Shown here: piece by piece, positions 16,152-26,170 of the stretch
Layout: the number at the start of each line of letters is the position of its first letter
Numbering within the stretch: the first letter of the stretch is position 1
Notes under the pieces: model-generated
What the model was told of the DNA's origin: nothing
Seen by the model: the letters and a program-made list of their open reading frames with translations, nothing else
Database searches by the model: none
Program-made: the position numbers and the translations under genes
Assembly: GCF_001425005.1 (NCBI RefSeq)
Contig: NZ_LMDB01000009.1
Span: 1-64,000, forward strand
Direction: 5' to 3'
Source of the DNA: Duganella sp. Root336D2
GTDB taxonomy: Bacteria; Pseudomonadota; Gammaproteobacteria; Burkholderiales; Burkholderiaceae_D
Length of the DNA stretch: 64,000 nucleotides

Positions 16152-16520
16152 TCAAGCGTTCAGTACCGGCTCCAGGCGCAGAAGGGCGTCGTAAGGTGCC
16201 GTGGCAAGCATGGCGCGCAGGCTATCCACGTGAGTGGCATCGGCCAGGCTGATAAAGAGCTGCGCCGGGGGACGGCGCAAGAGACGATTCAATGTAACAC
16301 GTAAGACAAGATTACCGGCGCAGCATAAGCAGCCGGGGGCGATGCGATGTACCTGCGGCTGCCATACCGTCGGGTCACTTTCATCATACACCAATGGAGA
16401 ATTAGCGAGGGCCAATCCTTCAAGGATGATGGCCGTTGGTGCGCCAGGCAACAAAACGGCCGCAATCGCGCGCTCACGCGTTGCGGCCGTTGCGCCTGTT
16501 ACCAGGGTCGTCAGGACCAA
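16152..16520 (-). CDS. CobW/COG0523-like protein with a degenerate P-loop
   Basis: 122 residues from a probable TTG start at 16520, 10 bp after the response regulator stop. It begins VLTTLVTGATAATRERA, where COG0523 GTPases have the P-loop GxxGxGKT. The Gly-Lys-Thr is absent. Residues around 65 keep the diagnostic cysteine motif (APGCLCCAGNLVLRVTLNRL), corresponding to the GCICC metal-binding motif of the family. Only the N-terminal half of a usual COG0523 protein is present. It may be a metal-binding relic without GTPase activity. Confidence 0.55.
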   Translation of the reverse strand: MVLTTLVTGATAATRERAIAAVLLPGAPTAIILEGLALANSPLVYDESDPTVWQPQVHRIAPGCLCCAGNLVLRVTLNRLLRRPPAQLFISLADATHVDSLRAMLATAPYDALLRLEPVLNA

Positions 16521-16530
16521 GCTTGATCCG

Positions 16531-17244
16531 TCAAGCCTGATTCTTCTTCGACAGCTTGCCGGGCTCGACACCCAGTTGCTTCAGCTTGCGGTACAAGTGG
16601 GTCCGTTCCAGTCCGGTCTTCTCGGCCACCCGGGTCATGCTGCCGCCTTCGCGGCCGAGGTGGTGTTCGAAGTACATGCGCTCGAACGCGTCGCGTGCTT
16701 CGCGCAGCGGCAGGTCGAACGACAGGTTGAAGATCGGATTGTCACCGTTGACCGCACGCGCCATGCCCAGGTTGTGGGTTACCGGCTGTTGCGTCACCTG
16801 CACCTGGCCGAAGCTGCTCTCTTCGACCGGCGCCGGCATCACCGGACGGGTCGCCATCACCGGCGCGCGCACGGCTTCCTGCGCCCGGCTCAGGCCAGCC
16901 TGCACGGCCTTCAGCAGCTTTTGCATCGCAATCGGCTTTTCCAGGAAATTCATGGCGCCGATGCGGGTCGCCTCCACTGCTGTATCAATGGTCGCGTGAC
17001 CGGACATCATGATGACCGGCATGGTCAGCAAGCCATCTCGCTGCCATTCCTTCAGCAGCGTAACGCCGTCCGTGTCCGGCATCCAGATGTCGAGCAAGAC
17101 CAGATCGGGCGTGCCGCCGGCGCGAGCCTGGCGCGCCTGCTGGGCGTTTTCCGCCAGCGTGACCGCATGACCTTCGTCACCCAGGATTTCCGAGAGCAGC
17201 TCCCGGATGCCCATTTCATCATCAACTACGAGAATGTTTGCCAT
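16531..17244 (-). CDS. NtrX-like response regulator (REC-Fis, no AAA+ domain)
   Basis: 237 residues. A receiver domain occupies residues 1-120, with the acidic pocket VVDDE, the phospho-acceptor Asp52 in LLDIWMPDTDG, and Lys in FLEKPI. After a Gln/Pro-rich linker, the C-terminal 70 residues form a Fis-type HTH (GSMTRVAEKTGLERTHLYRK). The sigma-54-interacting AAA+ domain of canonical NtrX is missing, so it should act without directly remodelling sigma-54 polymerase. It lies 100 bp downstream of its likely kinase NtrY, on the same strand. Confidence 0.85.
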   Translation of the reverse strand: MANILVVDDEMGIRELLSEILGDEGHAVTLAENAQQARQARAGGTPDLVLLDIWMPDTDGVTLLKEWQRDGLLTMPVIMMSGHATIDTAVEATRIGAMNFLEKPIAMQKLLKAVQAGLSRAQEAVRAPVMATRPVMPAPVEESSFGQVQVTQQPVTHNLGMARAVNGDNPIFNLSFDLPLREARDAFERMYFEHHLGREGGSMTRVAEKTGLERTHLYRKLKQLGVEPGKLSKKNQA

Positions 17245-17344
17245 GTATCCCTTGCCCCTTCCCTCATTTTTATCGCTCTCTACGCAGGCATTCTATACCT
17301 GTCGGCGCGACAATGATTTTATTAGTCCAACAATATTATGCCAA

Positions 17345-19630
17345 CTACACCGACGCCAACTTTAACAGCAAAATCAGCACCGACGCACCACTACTATCGT
17401 CACGGTTCTGGATATCGATCCGGCCCCCGTGTTCCTCGATAATTTTTTTCACCATCGCCAGGCCCAGGCCAGTGCCCTTCGCCTTCGACGTCACATACGG
17501 TTCGAACGCATTGGCCAGGATTTTCGGTGCGAAACCGGGGCCATTGTCCGAGATTGAGAGGCGCACTGCAATACGCGTGCCGCCATCCGCACTCTGGTAG
17601 ATGATGCCCTCGGTGACCACGTCGATGCGCGGCTCGGCGTCCGCAGGAGGATGCTCCTGCAGCGCGTCCTGCGCATTTTGCAGCAGGTTGTGGATTACCT
17701 GGCGCAATTGTGTGTCGTCGCCCAGGATCATGGGCAGGGCCGGCGCCAGACTGGCGTGGATGATGTCGTTGCCCTCCCCGCTCACGTACAAATGCAGGAT
17801 GTCCTCGACCAGGGAATTCAGCTCGAGCGGCTGCAGCACGGCAGGCGGGGTGCGGGCGTAATCGCGGAAGTCGTCGACCATGCGTTTCATGGCGGAGACC
17901 TGGTTGACGATGGTGGTGGAGGCCTTGTTGAGCAGTTCCACATCGGGGCCGGCCAGCTTGGATTCAAGCTTCATCTGCAGGCGTTCGGCCGACAGCTGGA
18001 TAGGCGTCAGCGGGTTCTTGATTTCATGGGCCAGGCGGCGCGCTACTTCGCCCCAGGCGATCGAGCGCTGGGCCGAGATCACGTCGGTGATATCGTCGAA
18101 CACGACGATGTAGCCGGTGCCGGTTTCCAGCGGCAGGCGCGAGCCGCGCGTCAGCAGGATCTGTTCATTGTCCTCGGGGCTGCCGGGCTTGCGCGGAATC
18201 TCGATCTGGCGCTGCCAGTGCAGGCGCGCCACGTTGCGGCCGGCTGCCGTCTGCGCGCTCTGTGCCGAGAACGCGCTGATGATGGCGGCGGCGAATTCCT
18301 GAATGCCTTCCACTTCGGACAGCGGCTGCCCGATCAACGTCACGCCGGCATGCTGCAGGATGCGCTCGACAGAGTCGTTGCAGGTGACCAGGCGGAATTC
18401 GGAGTCCAGCACCATCACCCCGGCGGACATATTGGCCAGCACCGACTCCAGGTGGGCCTTGGCGTTCTGCAGCGCGATTCGATTGCGTTCCACGGCGCTG
18501 CGCGCTTCCGACAACTGGCGCGTCATGGTGTTGAAGGATTGCGTCAGCGTGCCCAGTTCGTCCGAGCTGGCCACGATCGGGCGCGGCGACAGGTCGCCCT
18601 CCGCCACCGCGCGGGTACCTTCTGCCAGCAGCAGCAGCGGCTGCGCCAGGTCGTTGGCGATCAGGAAGGCCGCCGCGATGGCGCCGAACACCGCCAGCAA
18701 CAGCGTCAGTGTCAGCGTTTCAATATACATCTTGCGCAGGCCGACGCGGGCTACGAAGCGTTCCTTGTATTCCGAGAAGGCGGTACGCAGCATTTCGCCG
18801 TTGCTGGCCAGCTTTTGCGGCACGGCCTGGATGATCTGCAGGTAGCGCGGCGCCAGGTGGGCGCCGGACGGCTGCACCCCGTCGGGGATCGCCATCAGCA
18901 CGCGCAGGCGCAGCACGCTGTTGGCGTCGAGCGGCGCCGGCTGCGGAGCGCCGATGCGGTCGTCGCGCAGCTCGCCGCCGCCCTCGTAGGCGGCATAGGA
19001 CGGGTCTTCCTTGGCCTTGTTCAACATGGCCGCGGAAGGCAGGTCGGCCGACAGGTTGATGCGGCGCTCGCCCATGGCAGACACGATCAGGCCGCCGTCG
19101 GCATCGACGATGATGGCGCTCTGGGTACCAGGATGGCGGCGCACGAAACGCGCCAGCGTGGCCGGCGCAGCATAAAACGGGTCTTCGGCCAGTTGGCGCA
19201 CGGTGCCGCGCGCCTGCGCTTCCAGTTCGGCCAGCGATTCATCGAGCGCCGAGCGGCCCAGGTCAAGGCCGGCGTCCAGCGCTTCTTCCACGCGCACGTT
19301 GAACCAGGAATCGATGGAGTGCGACACGAACTGCACCGACACCAGGAAGATCACCAGGCCGGGCAAGACGCCGATAGCGGCAAACAGCACCACCAGCCGC
19401 GTCATCAGGCGCGAACCGAACTTGCCGCTCTTGTAGCGCGCATAGAGGCGGAACAGGGAGACCCCGACCAGCAGCACCAGCGCCACCGCGACCGACGCGT
19501 TCAGGCCAAGCAGCCAGCCGTAATAGCGGTCGAACAAGCCGGAGTTATCGGAGGCCGACGCGAGCAGGAACAGCAATATGCTGCAGATCGCTCCCGCGAC
19601 GACAAACAAGTACCTGAGGGCCGACGTCAC
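17345..19630 (-). CDS. NtrY-like membrane sensor histidine kinase
   Basis: 761 residues starting at GTG 19630, immediately after the stop of the DUF4390 gene. Membrane segments lie at about residues 5-25, 40-62 and 85-105, then a periplasmic sensor region, another membrane segment near 310, a HAMP domain and a PAS domain (ANMSAGVMVLDSEFRLVTCN). The phospho-acceptor His is in RRLAHEIKNPLTPIQLSAER. The HATPase carries DNGPGFAPK and GTGLGLAMVKKI. It pairs with the adjacent REC-Fis regulator. In other bacteria NtrY/NtrX sense redox or nitrogen signals; the ligand here is unknown. Confidence 0.88.
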   Translation of the reverse strand: MTSALRYLFVVAGAICSILLFLLASASDNSGLFDRYYGWLLGLNASVAVALVLLVGVSLFRLYARYKSGKFGSRLMTRLVVLFAAIGVLPGLVIFLVSVQFVSHSIDSWFNVRVEEALDAGLDLGRSALDESLAELEAQARGTVRQLAEDPFYAAPATLARFVRRHPGTQSAIIVDADGGLIVSAMGERRINLSADLPSAAMLNKAKEDPSYAAYEGGGELRDDRIGAPQPAPLDANSVLRLRVLMAIPDGVQPSGAHLAPRYLQIIQAVPQKLASNGEMLRTAFSEYKERFVARVGLRKMYIETLTLTLLLAVFGAIAAAFLIANDLAQPLLLLAEGTRAVAEGDLSPRPIVASSDELGTLTQSFNTMTRQLSEARSAVERNRIALQNAKAHLESVLANMSAGVMVLDSEFRLVTCNDSVERILQHAGVTLIGQPLSEVEGIQEFAAAIISAFSAQSAQTAAGRNVARLHWQRQIEIPRKPGSPEDNEQILLTRGSRLPLETGTGYIVVFDDITDVISAQRSIAWGEVARRLAHEIKNPLTPIQLSAERLQMKLESKLAGPDVELLNKASTTIVNQVSAMKRMVDDFRDYARTPPAVLQPLELNSLVEDILHLYVSGEGNDIIHASLAPALPMILGDDTQLRQVIHNLLQNAQDALQEHPPADAEPRIDVVTEGIIYQSADGGTRIAVRLSISDNGPGFAPKILANAFEPYVTSKAKGTGLGLAMVKKIIEEHGGRIDIQNRDDSSGASVLILLLKLASV

Positions 19631-20236
19631 TTACTCAGCCCTGTACTGGAAGGTTTTTTTGCTGGACGAGAGTCGCCACTCGCTGTTGTTGAAGGCGTTG
19701 ACCTGGATCGGCTTGGGCAGGTAATCCTTGTCCATGCCCATGCGCAGGGTAACGTTATATGTTTCGCCCACTTTCAGGGTGCCGCGCGGAGCGACTACCC
19801 AGCGGGTGGGACGGCGGATGAAAAACAGGGCTTCGTCCAGCGTCTGGAAAGGCTGGGCGACGGAACCGATGATCTTGACGTAGTACTGGCGTATCAGCAC
19901 GTCGTACCACAGCTTGTGGGTGCGCTTGGCGGTAACGGCTTTTTCGTCGAACCAGTACCAGCGCGGGCGGGTAAAACTGATTTCCGTGGTGAAGTGCAGC
20001 GAGACCCCTGATTGCACGGCCTCTTCCAGGCCGTGGCTCAACTCGAACGAATATGCCGAGGACAGGCGGTACCCTTCTTCCGCCGCCTCGATATAGGCGC
20101 GCGTGATCTCCACCGTCTCGTCGGAGGCGTGGGCAGCGTGCGGCAACGCACACGCAAGCGTCAACAGCAACTGCCAGCAAAGGAGTCGAAGAAATCTTTG
20201 GATCACTTGCCTGGTGCTCGTTAAAGGGTTACGCAT
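19631..20236 (-). CDS. DUF4390 secreted protein
   Basis: 201 residues from ATG 20236 ([20 protein letters not shown]), giving an Arg-rich N-terminus and a signal peptide that ends near ALPHAAHA. The mature part (AYIEAAEEGYRLSSAYSFEL, then RPRWYWFDEKAV and GMDKDYLPKPIQVNAFNNSE) matches DUF4390. In many betaproteobacteria it lies between rsmB and ntrY, as here. It is probably periplasmic. Its start overlaps the rsmB stop by 8 bp and its stop abuts the ntrY GTG, so the three form one operon. Function is unknown. Confidence 0.82.
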   Translation of the reverse strand: MRNPLTSTRQVIQRFLRLLCWQLLLTLACALPHAAHASDETVEITRAYIEAAEEGYRLSSAYSFELSHGLEEAVQSGVSLHFTTEISFTRPRWYWFDEKAVTAKRTHKLWYDVLIRQYYVKIIGSVAQPFQTLDEALFFIRRPTRWVVAPRGTLKVGETYNVTLRMGMDKDYLPKPIQVNAFNNSEWRLSSSKKTFQYRAE

Positions 20237-22109
20237 CTTTCCGGAACAATGCGTAGAACAAACCATCGTGATCCTGCTCGGCGCCGCCCAGGGGCAGCAA
20301 TTGGCCCGGCGCATCGAGGCGGGTGGCGCGGTTGCGCACCGCGAAAGCGGCCGCCTGCGCCTCGGACTCCTGCGGCCACAACGAACATGTCACGAACAGC
20401 AATTTACCATTGGGGGCGAGCATTTTCCAAAGATTGTCGAGAATTTGCGACGAAAGTGTTGCAAGTTGACGGGTGTCGCTCTTGCGTCGCAACCAGCGGA
20501 TATCCGGGTGGCGGCGCACGATGCCGGAAGCGGTACAAGGCACGTCGGCCAGGATGCGGTCGAACTGCTGGCCGTCCCACCAGGCGTCGCTCTGCGCCTC
20601 TGCCGGCTGCAATGTTGCCTGCAACTGGAGGCGGTCGAGGTTTTCCTGGACGCGCTGCAGGCGCTTCGGATCGGCGTCCAATGCTGTCAAATTGACATCG
20701 GCCAGTTCGAGGATGTGGCAGGTTTTGCCGCCCGGGGCGGCGCAGGCGTCCAGCACGCGCATGCCGGCTTGCACATCCAACAACGGCGCCGCCAATTGGG
20801 CGCCGGCGTCCTGCACGGACACGTCGCCCTGCTCGAAGCCTGGAATCTGCGACACCGGCACCGGCCTGGCCAGGCGCACGGCGAAATCGCCGACCTGGTT
20901 GGCTTCGATGCCTTCCGCCGCCAGGCGCGCCAGGTAGTCGGCCAGCGAAGTGCGGCGGGTGTTCACGCGCAGCGTCAGCGGCGGGGCCTTGTTACCTGCG
21001 GCCAGCACCTGCTCCCATTCCTTCGGGTAGGCCGTGATGACGGAGTCGATCCACCACTGCGGGTAATTGTATTTAGCCTCCGGCTGCTGCATGGCTTCGT
21101 CCAGCAGCTCTTCTTTCTCGCGCAGGAAGCGGCGCAGCAGGGCGTTGACCATGTTTTTTGCGCGCGCGGTGTCCGGGTGCGAGCCGGCGGCCGTGACTGC
21201 CTGGTCGACTACCGTGAAAGCTTCGTACGGGGCCGGGCTGCCGTCAGCCGGGTGCATCAGCGGCAGGGCGACGGAGAGCAGTGCTTGGACCAGCGGGTCC
21301 GGGGCTTTGGGCGCCATCAGGCCGATCAGGATTTCGCTCAAGGCCAGCTGGCGCATGGCGCGGTAGGCGATATCCTGGATTGCGCCGCGGGCTTGCGGGG
21401 TGACGCTATTGCTTGCGAATACGCCTGCCAGTGCCTGCGGCAGTGCGGTGCCTTGCTGGACTTGCACTGCGGCGCTAGCGGCGCCCAGGATCGCGAAGGC
21501 CAGCGAGTCCTGTTTCAGCTCGGACTGGAAATCGGTCTGTACGCGCGGTTGCAGGTCGCGGTGGTGGCTGTCGCGGAAGGCTGGTCTGGCTGGGGCGCGC
21601 GGCGCCGGCGTATCGGTCCCGCGGGCCGCTGGCTTGCTGGCCGCCCAAGGCGAGCCCGGAGCGGCGCCTTCTCCGCCAGCCGCACGGCCGAAGCCGCGCT
21701 GGCCGCTGTCCGAGCGCGAATCATTGCGAAAATCCGCGCCTTCGCGGCGGCCGAAACCGCGCTGGCCGCCTTCGCCGCGTCCTTCGCCGCGGTTCTCGCG
21801 CTCGGCACGCGGTGCAAAGCCGCGCTGTTCGCGCTCGCCCCGGCCTTCACTGCGGCCTTCGCCACGCGTTTCACGCTCCGCACGCGGCCCGGGGCGCTGG
21901 GCGCCCTCGCCGCTTGGGCGCGGGCCGTTGGTGCGCGGGGCAGGTTCGCTGCGCGCTGGGCCGGCTGGACGCGGGCCCGCGGCGCGAGGACGATCCGATC
22001 CGGCGGAGCGCTGGCCGCCATCCCCTGGCGCGCGCGGCGCCTTGGCAGCCGTCGCAGCCGGCTTAGCCTTTGGTTTGATGGATAAGGTTGGGCGCTCTTT
22101 CTTAGTCAT
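20229..22109 (-). CDS. rsmB: 16S rRNA m5C967 methyltransferase RsmB with a long disordered N-terminal extension
   Basis: 626 residues from ATG 22109, preceded by AGGAT. The catalytic part carries NusB-like helices (about 200-340) and a Rossmann methyltransferase: [16 protein letters not shown] binds [18 protein letters not shown] and VTCSLWPQE supply the two cysteines. It methylates C967 of 16S rRNA. The first 200 residues are extra relative to the usual ~430-residue family. They are Arg/Gly/Glu-rich and repetitive, including [20 protein letters not shown] and [10 protein letters not shown]. This RGG-like tail could bind RNA. It is the first gene of the operon with DUF4390 and ntrY. Confidence 0.9.
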   Translation of the reverse strand: MTKKERPTLSIKPKAKPAATAAKAPRAPGDGGQRSAGSDRPRAAGPRPAGPARSEPAPRTNGPRPSGEGAQRPGPRAERETRGEGRSEGRGEREQRGFAPRAERENRGEGRGEGGQRGFGRREGADFRNDSRSDSGQRGFGRAAGGEGAAPGSPWAASKPAARGTDTPAPRAPARPAFRDSHHRDLQPRVQTDFQSELKQDSLAFAILGAASAAVQVQQGTALPQALAGVFASNSVTPQARGAIQDIAYRAMRQLALSEILIGLMAPKAPDPLVQALLSVALPLMHPADGSPAPYEAFTVVDQAVTAAGSHPDTARAKNMVNALLRRFLREKEELLDEAMQQPEAKYNYPQWWIDSVITAYPKEWEQVLAAGNKAPPLTLRVNTRRTSLADYLARLAAEGIEANQVGDFAVRLARPVPVSQIPGFEQGDVSVQDAGAQLAAPLLDVQAGMRVLDACAAPGGKTCHILELADVNLTALDADPKRLQRVQENLDRLQLQATLQPAEAQSDAWWDGQQFDRILADVPCTASGIVRRHPDIRWLRRKSDTRQLATLSSQILDNLWKMLAPNGKLLFVTCSLWPQESEAQAAAFAVRNRATRLDAPGQLLPLGGAEQDHDGLFYALFRKDA

Positions 22110-22231
22110 TGCAATCCTGTCATCGCGCCCGCCAGCCGGCGGCACGGCCCTGGAGGCCGTTCATCGCGGTAAATCTGTGAAAACCAAGATTGTACCCGGG
22201 TTAAGCGCCCTAACCCCTTGTTTCCCCCTGA

Positions 22232-22259
22232 TTTACCCGTTCTTGCAAACAAGTATAAT
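22232..22259 (+). promoter_or_regulatory. Putative sigma-70 promoter of argS
   Basis: TTTACC at 22232-22237 and TATAAT at 22254-22259 are separated by 16 bp. Transcription would begin about 7 bp downstream, leaving a leader of roughly 25 nt before ATG 22291. The perfect -10 box also argues against the upstream ATG at 22258, which would lie inside it. Confidence 0.55.
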
Positions 22260-22290
22260 GTTCCTCTTTCAGACGTTCCCGGCTATTCAC

Positions 22291-24000
22291 ATGCTCGCCC
22301 AACAAAAGCAAGAGATCATTTCCCTGTTCCAGGCCGCCCTCGCGCCGATCCTGGAAGGTTCCGACGTTAAAGCCAACGTGGTGCTGGAGCGCCCGCGCGA
22401 TGCCTCGCACGGCGACGTCGCCTGCAATATCGCCATGCAGCTGGCCAAGCAGCTGAAGATGAATCCGCGCGAACTGGCGCAGAAAATCGTCGCCGCCCTG
22501 CAGGAATCCCCAGCCGGCAAGGCGCTGGTGGCTGGCGCCGAAATCGCCGGCCCGGGCTTCATCAACCTGCGTGTGACCGACGCCGCCAAGCAGTCCGTAG
22601 TCAAATCGGTGCTGCAGCAAGGCGCCGCCTTCGGCCAGAGCGAATCCCTGGCCGGCAAGAACGTCATCATCGAATTCGTCTCCGCCAACCCGACAGGGCC
22701 GCTGCACGTTGGCCACGGCCGCCAGGCTGCCCTGGGCGACGCGCTGTCCTCGCTGTTCGAAGCGCAAGGCGCCAAGGTCACCCGCGAGTTCTATTACAAC
22801 GACGCCGGCGTGCAGATCCAGACCCTGGCCAATTCGGTCCAGTGCCGCGCCAAAGGCTTCAAGCCGGGCGACGCGGAATGGCCTGAATCGGCCTATAACG
22901 GCGACTACATCGCCGACATCGCTGCCGACTTCCTGGCCCGGAAAACCGTTTCCGCCTCCGACGGCCAGCCGGTGACCGGCTCCGGCGACGTGGAAGACAT
23001 CGACAACATCCGCGCCTTCGCCGTGACCTACCTGCGTAACGAGCAGGACATCGACCTGCAAGCCTTCGGCGTGAAGTTCGACAACTACTACCTGGAATCC
23101 TCGCTGTACTCCGACGGCAAGGTGGAAAAGGCTGTTGCAGCGCTGGTCGCCAACGGCCACACCTACGAAGACGGCGGCGCGCTGTGGCTGCGCACCACCG
23201 ACTACGGCGACGACAAGGACCGCGTCATGCGCAAGACCGACGGCGGCTACACCTACTTCGTGCCGGACGTCGCCTACCACATCGTCAAGTTCCAGCGCGG
23301 CTTCACCCAGGCCATCAATATCCAGGGTTCCGACCACCACGGCACCATCGCCCGCGTACGCGCCGGCCTGCAGGCGGTCGGCCTGGGCGTACCGCAAGGC
23401 TTCCCTGACTACGTGCTGCACAAGATGGTCACTGTGATGAAAGACGGCGCCGAGGTGAAGATCTCCAAGCGCGCCGGTTCCTACGTCACCGTGCGCGACC
23501 TGATCGAATGGTCCGGCGGCGGCGACATCACCAAGGGCCGCGATGCCGTGCGCTTCTTCCTCATCTCGCGTAAAGCCGACACCGAATTCGTGTTCGACGT
23601 CGACGTCGCGCTCAAGACTTCCGACGAGAATCCGGTCTATTACGTGCAATACGCCCACGCGCGTATCTGCCGCATGCTGGCAAACTGGGGCGGCGACGAG
23701 GCTTCCGTGGCCAACGTCGACCTGTCGCCGCTGACCGCGCCGACCGAAGCAACCCTGCTGGCCGCCCTGGCCCAGTACCCCGAGGTGCTGGCCCGTGCCC
23801 AGGCCGAACTCGGTCCGCACCAGGTAGCGTTCTACCTGCGCGACCTGGCCGCCGCACTGCACTCGTTCTACTTTGCCGAAAAAGTGCTGGTGGAAGACGA
23901 AGCGACCAAGCTGGCCCGCGTGGCCCTGATGGTTGCTACCCGCCAGGTGCTGCGCAACGGCCTGGCACTGATCGGCGTTTCCGCTCCTAACCAAATGTAA
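22291..24000 (+). CDS. argS: Arginyl-tRNA synthetase
   Basis: 569 residues from ATG 22291. The ArgS N-terminal additional domain comes first. The class I signature [15 protein letters not shown] follows (HVGH at 139-142), and [10 protein letters not shown] stands where most class I enzymes have KMSKS. The DALR anticodon-binding domain ([14 protein letters not shown]) is at the end. It charges tRNA-Arg with arginine using ATP. It is divergent from rsmB. The stop is 7 bp from the next gene, a SPOR protein, and dsbA follows. Confidence 0.95.
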   Translation: MLAQQKQEIISLFQAALAPILEGSDVKANVVLERPRDASHGDVACNIAMQLAKQLKMNPRELAQKIVAALQESPAGKALVAGAEIAGPGFINLRVTDAAKQSVVKSVLQQGAAFGQSESLAGKNVIIEFVSANPTGPLHVGHGRQAALGDALSSLFEAQGAKVTREFYYNDAGVQIQTLANSVQCRAKGFKPGDAEWPESAYNGDYIADIAADFLARKTVSASDGQPVTGSGDVEDIDNIRAFAVTYLRNEQDIDLQAFGVKFDNYYLESSLYSDGKVEKAVAALVANGHTYEDGGALWLRTTDYGDDKDRVMRKTDGGYTYFVPDVAYHIVKFQRGFTQAINIQGSDHHGTIARVRAGLQAVGLGVPQGFPDYVLHKMVTVMKDGAEVKISKRAGSYVTVRDLIEWSGGGDITKGRDAVRFFLISRKADTEFVFDVDVALKTSDENPVYYVQYAHARICRMLANWGGDEASVANVDLSPLTAPTEATLLAALAQYPEVLARAQAELGPHQVAFYLRDLAAALHSFYFAEKVLVEDEATKLARVALMVATRQVLRNGLALIGVSAPNQM

Positions 24001-24007
24001 GGTCCAC

Positions 24008-24709
24008 ATGGCTTTTCGTTCCCTTCGCTTTTCTCCGCGTCAGCAACAAGGCAACACCTTAGTTGGCTTCATCATCGGCCTGGTCATCGGCCTGGTCATC
24101 GCCGTCGTCGTGGCCCTGAGTATCACCAAGGGCCAGACGCCGTTTACCGACAAGGCGCCGAAGAACGGCAAGGCGACCGATGAAGCATCGGGCCAGATCG
24201 CCGATCCGAACAAGCCGATGTACGGCAACAAGGAGGCCGTGAAAAAGGCGAACAGCGAATTCGAGCGCGACAGCCAGAAACAGGCTCCCGCCGACGCATT
24301 GCAGAAAGTGGTGGACAACATCCAGGCGCAGGGCCAGGCTCCGGCCAAGGCGCCCGCCCCTGCTCCGGCGCCGACGCCGGCCGCCACCTCGCCTGCGGCC
24401 CCGCCGCCGGTCAACAGCGCAGCGCCGCCGGCGCAGGCAGCCGCCCCGGCGCCTGCCCTGCCTGGCGAAGACAAGTTCGTGTACTACCTGCAGGCCGGCG
24501 CCTTCCGCGAAGTCGGCGACGCCGAGAACACCCGCGCCAAACTGGCCCTGCTGGGCTTCGAGGCTACGGTGTCCGACCGCGCCACCGATGCCGGCGTGCT
24601 GCACCGCGTGCGCATGGGTCCTTTCACCCAGGTCGAGGCCATGAACAAGGCGCGCGCCAAGCTGTCTGAAAACGGCATCGATGTTGCCGTCGTCCGTAAT
24701 CAAAAATAA
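24008..24709 (+). CDS. FtsN-like SPOR-domain protein
   Basis: 233 residues. A single membrane segment (GFIIGLVIGLVIAVVVALSI, about 20-40) follows a short basic cytoplasmic tail. A long Ala/Pro-rich linker comes next, then a C-terminal SPOR domain (YYLQAGAFREVGDAENTRAK to the end), which binds denuded peptidoglycan at division sites. The bitopic layout matches FtsN-type cell division proteins. It is encoded between argS and dsbA, a frequent arrangement in betaproteobacteria. Confidence 0.82.
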   Translation: MAFRSLRFSPRQQQGNTLVGFIIGLVIGLVIAVVVALSITKGQTPFTDKAPKNGKATDEASGQIADPNKPMYGNKEAVKKANSEFERDSQKQAPADALQKVVDNIQAQGQAPAKAPAPAPAPTPAATSPAAPPPVNSAAPPAQAAAPAPALPGEDKFVYYLQAGAFREVGDAENTRAKLALLGFEATVSDRATDAGVLHRVRMGPFTQVEAMNKARAKLSENGIDVAVVRNQK

Positions 24710-24723
24710 GGGAAGTCTGAGCG

Positions 24724-25392
24724 ATGAAACTGTTTAAGCAGATCCTGGCCGTGGTCCTGTGCGGCGTAGCCTTTGGTGCCCTTGCTTCGCCAGCCGCCCC
24801 GGTTGCGGGCACCGACTATGTAGTGCTGCCCGAGCCGCAAAATGTCGATACCGGCAAGAAGGTCGAAGTCATCGAATTCTTCGCCTATTACTGCCCGCAC
24901 TGCTATGCGCTCGAACCCGCCATGGCAGCCTGGGCCAGGAAACAGGGCGACAACGTGGTCTTCAAGCGCATCCACGTGGGCCGCGGCCCGTCCGTGCTGC
25001 CGCAGCAGAAGCTGTTCTTCGCACTGGAAGCCCTGGGCCTGGTGGAACAGAACCACGCGAAAGTGTTCGCTGCCATGCATGAACAGGGCAACTCCCTGCG
25101 CAATGACACCGCGGTGATCGACTGGGCCGCCAGCAACGGCATCGACAAGACCAAATTCACCGAAGCCTATAACAGCTTCGGCGTGGCCGCCAAAGTGCGC
25201 CGCACGGAACGCTTGATGGGCGATTACCGCGTCGACTATTGGCCGATGCTGATCGTTGACGGCAAGTACATGACCTCCCCTGCCGAAGCAAACAAGAACG
25301 TCAAGCCGGTGCCGGACGAGGCCCAGCAGCATGCCAACGCGCTGACCGTGCTGGACTTCCTGGTGTCCAAGGCAAAGGCGGAGAAGAAGTAA
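24724..25392 (+). CDS. dsbA: Thiol:disulfide interchange protein DsbA
   Basis: 222 residues with a signal peptide (about 1-21, ending GALA). A thioredoxin fold carries the active site CPHC at 57-60 within FFAYYCPHCYALEP, and the cis-proline region is near DYRVDYWPMLIVDG. It introduces disulfide bonds in periplasmic proteins and is re-oxidised by DsbB. It follows the SPOR gene by 14 bp. It could also act on the Cys-rich lanthipeptide or the RHS proteins, but nothing in the sequence ties them together. Confidence 0.92.
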   Translation: MKLFKQILAVVLCGVAFGALASPAAPVAGTDYVVLPEPQNVDTGKKVEVIEFFAYYCPHCYALEPAMAAWARKQGDNVVFKRIHVGRGPSVLPQQKLFFALEALGLVEQNHAKVFAAMHEQGNSLRNDTAVIDWAASNGIDKTKFTEAYNSFGVAAKVRRTERLMGDYRVDYWPMLIVDGKYMTSPAEANKNVKPVPDEAQQHANALTVLDFLVSKAKAEKK

Positions 25393-25396
25393 GGCT

Positions 25397-26170
25397 TTGA
25401 AGCGCGTTTTCATCACTGGCGCCTCCAGCGGCATCGGGGCAGCACTGGCAGCGCACTATGCTGCCCAGGGCTGCACTCTCGGCCTGCTGGGCCGCCGCGC
25501 CGGCGCGCTGCAGGCGCTTGCCGCCACCCTGCCCAATCCGGAGCGCCACCGCTGCTACGCGGCCGACGTTACCGACCATGCGGCGCTGCGCAGCGCCGCC
25601 CAAGATTTCCTCGCCCATGCCGGCGGCTGCGATATCGTCATCGCCAACGCGGGCATCTCGCACGGTACCATCACCGAACTGGCGGAAGACTTGCCGGTGT
25701 TCGAATCCATCATCGCCACCAACGTCACGGCCACCGTGGCGACATTTGCGCCCTTCGTGGCGGCCATGCGCGCACAGCGATCGCCGGCGCGCCTGGTCGG
25801 CATAGCCAGCGTCGCCGGCGTGCGCGGTTTGCCGGGCGGCGGCGCCTACAGCGCTTCCAAGGCGGCGGTGCGGGTGTATTGCGAATCGCTGCGCGTCGAA
25901 TTGCGCAGCAGCGCCATCAAGGTTGTCACTATCGCGCCGGGCTATATCGACACGCCGATGACGCAGCAGAACAAATATCCCATGCCATTTCTGATGCAGC
26001 CGGCAGATTTCGCCGCGGCCGCGGCGCGCAGCATTGAACGGGGCGACAGCTATCGCGTTATTCCGTTCGGCGCAGGCATGATCGCTCGTTTGCTGCGCGT
26101 CCTGCCGAACTGGCTGTACGACCGGGCTTTTGCCAAGGCGCCGCATAAGGCGCGCAAGGGCACGATATGA
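25397..26170 (+). CDS. SDR family NAD(P)-dependent oxidoreductase
   Basis: 257 residues starting at TTG 25397, 4 bp after the dsbA stop. The N-terminal cofactor motif GASSGIGAAL, the structural NAG motif (IANAGIS), the catalytic Ser (GIASVAGVRG) and YSASK with Tyr and Lys are all present. It is a cytoplasmic classical short-chain dehydrogenase; the substrate is unknown. Its stop overlaps the next gene, birA, as ATGA. Confidence 0.9.
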   Translation: MKRVFITGASSGIGAALAAHYAAQGCTLGLLGRRAGALQALAATLPNPERHRCYAADVTDHAALRSAAQDFLAHAGGCDIVIANAGISHGTITELAEDLPVFESIIATNVTATVATFAPFVAAMRAQRSPARLVGIASVAGVRGLPGGGAYSASKAAVRVYCESLRVELRSSAIKVVTIAPGYIDTPMTQQNKYPMPFLMQPADFAAAAARSIERGDSYRVIPFGAGMIARLLRVLPNWLYDRAFAKAPHKARKGTI

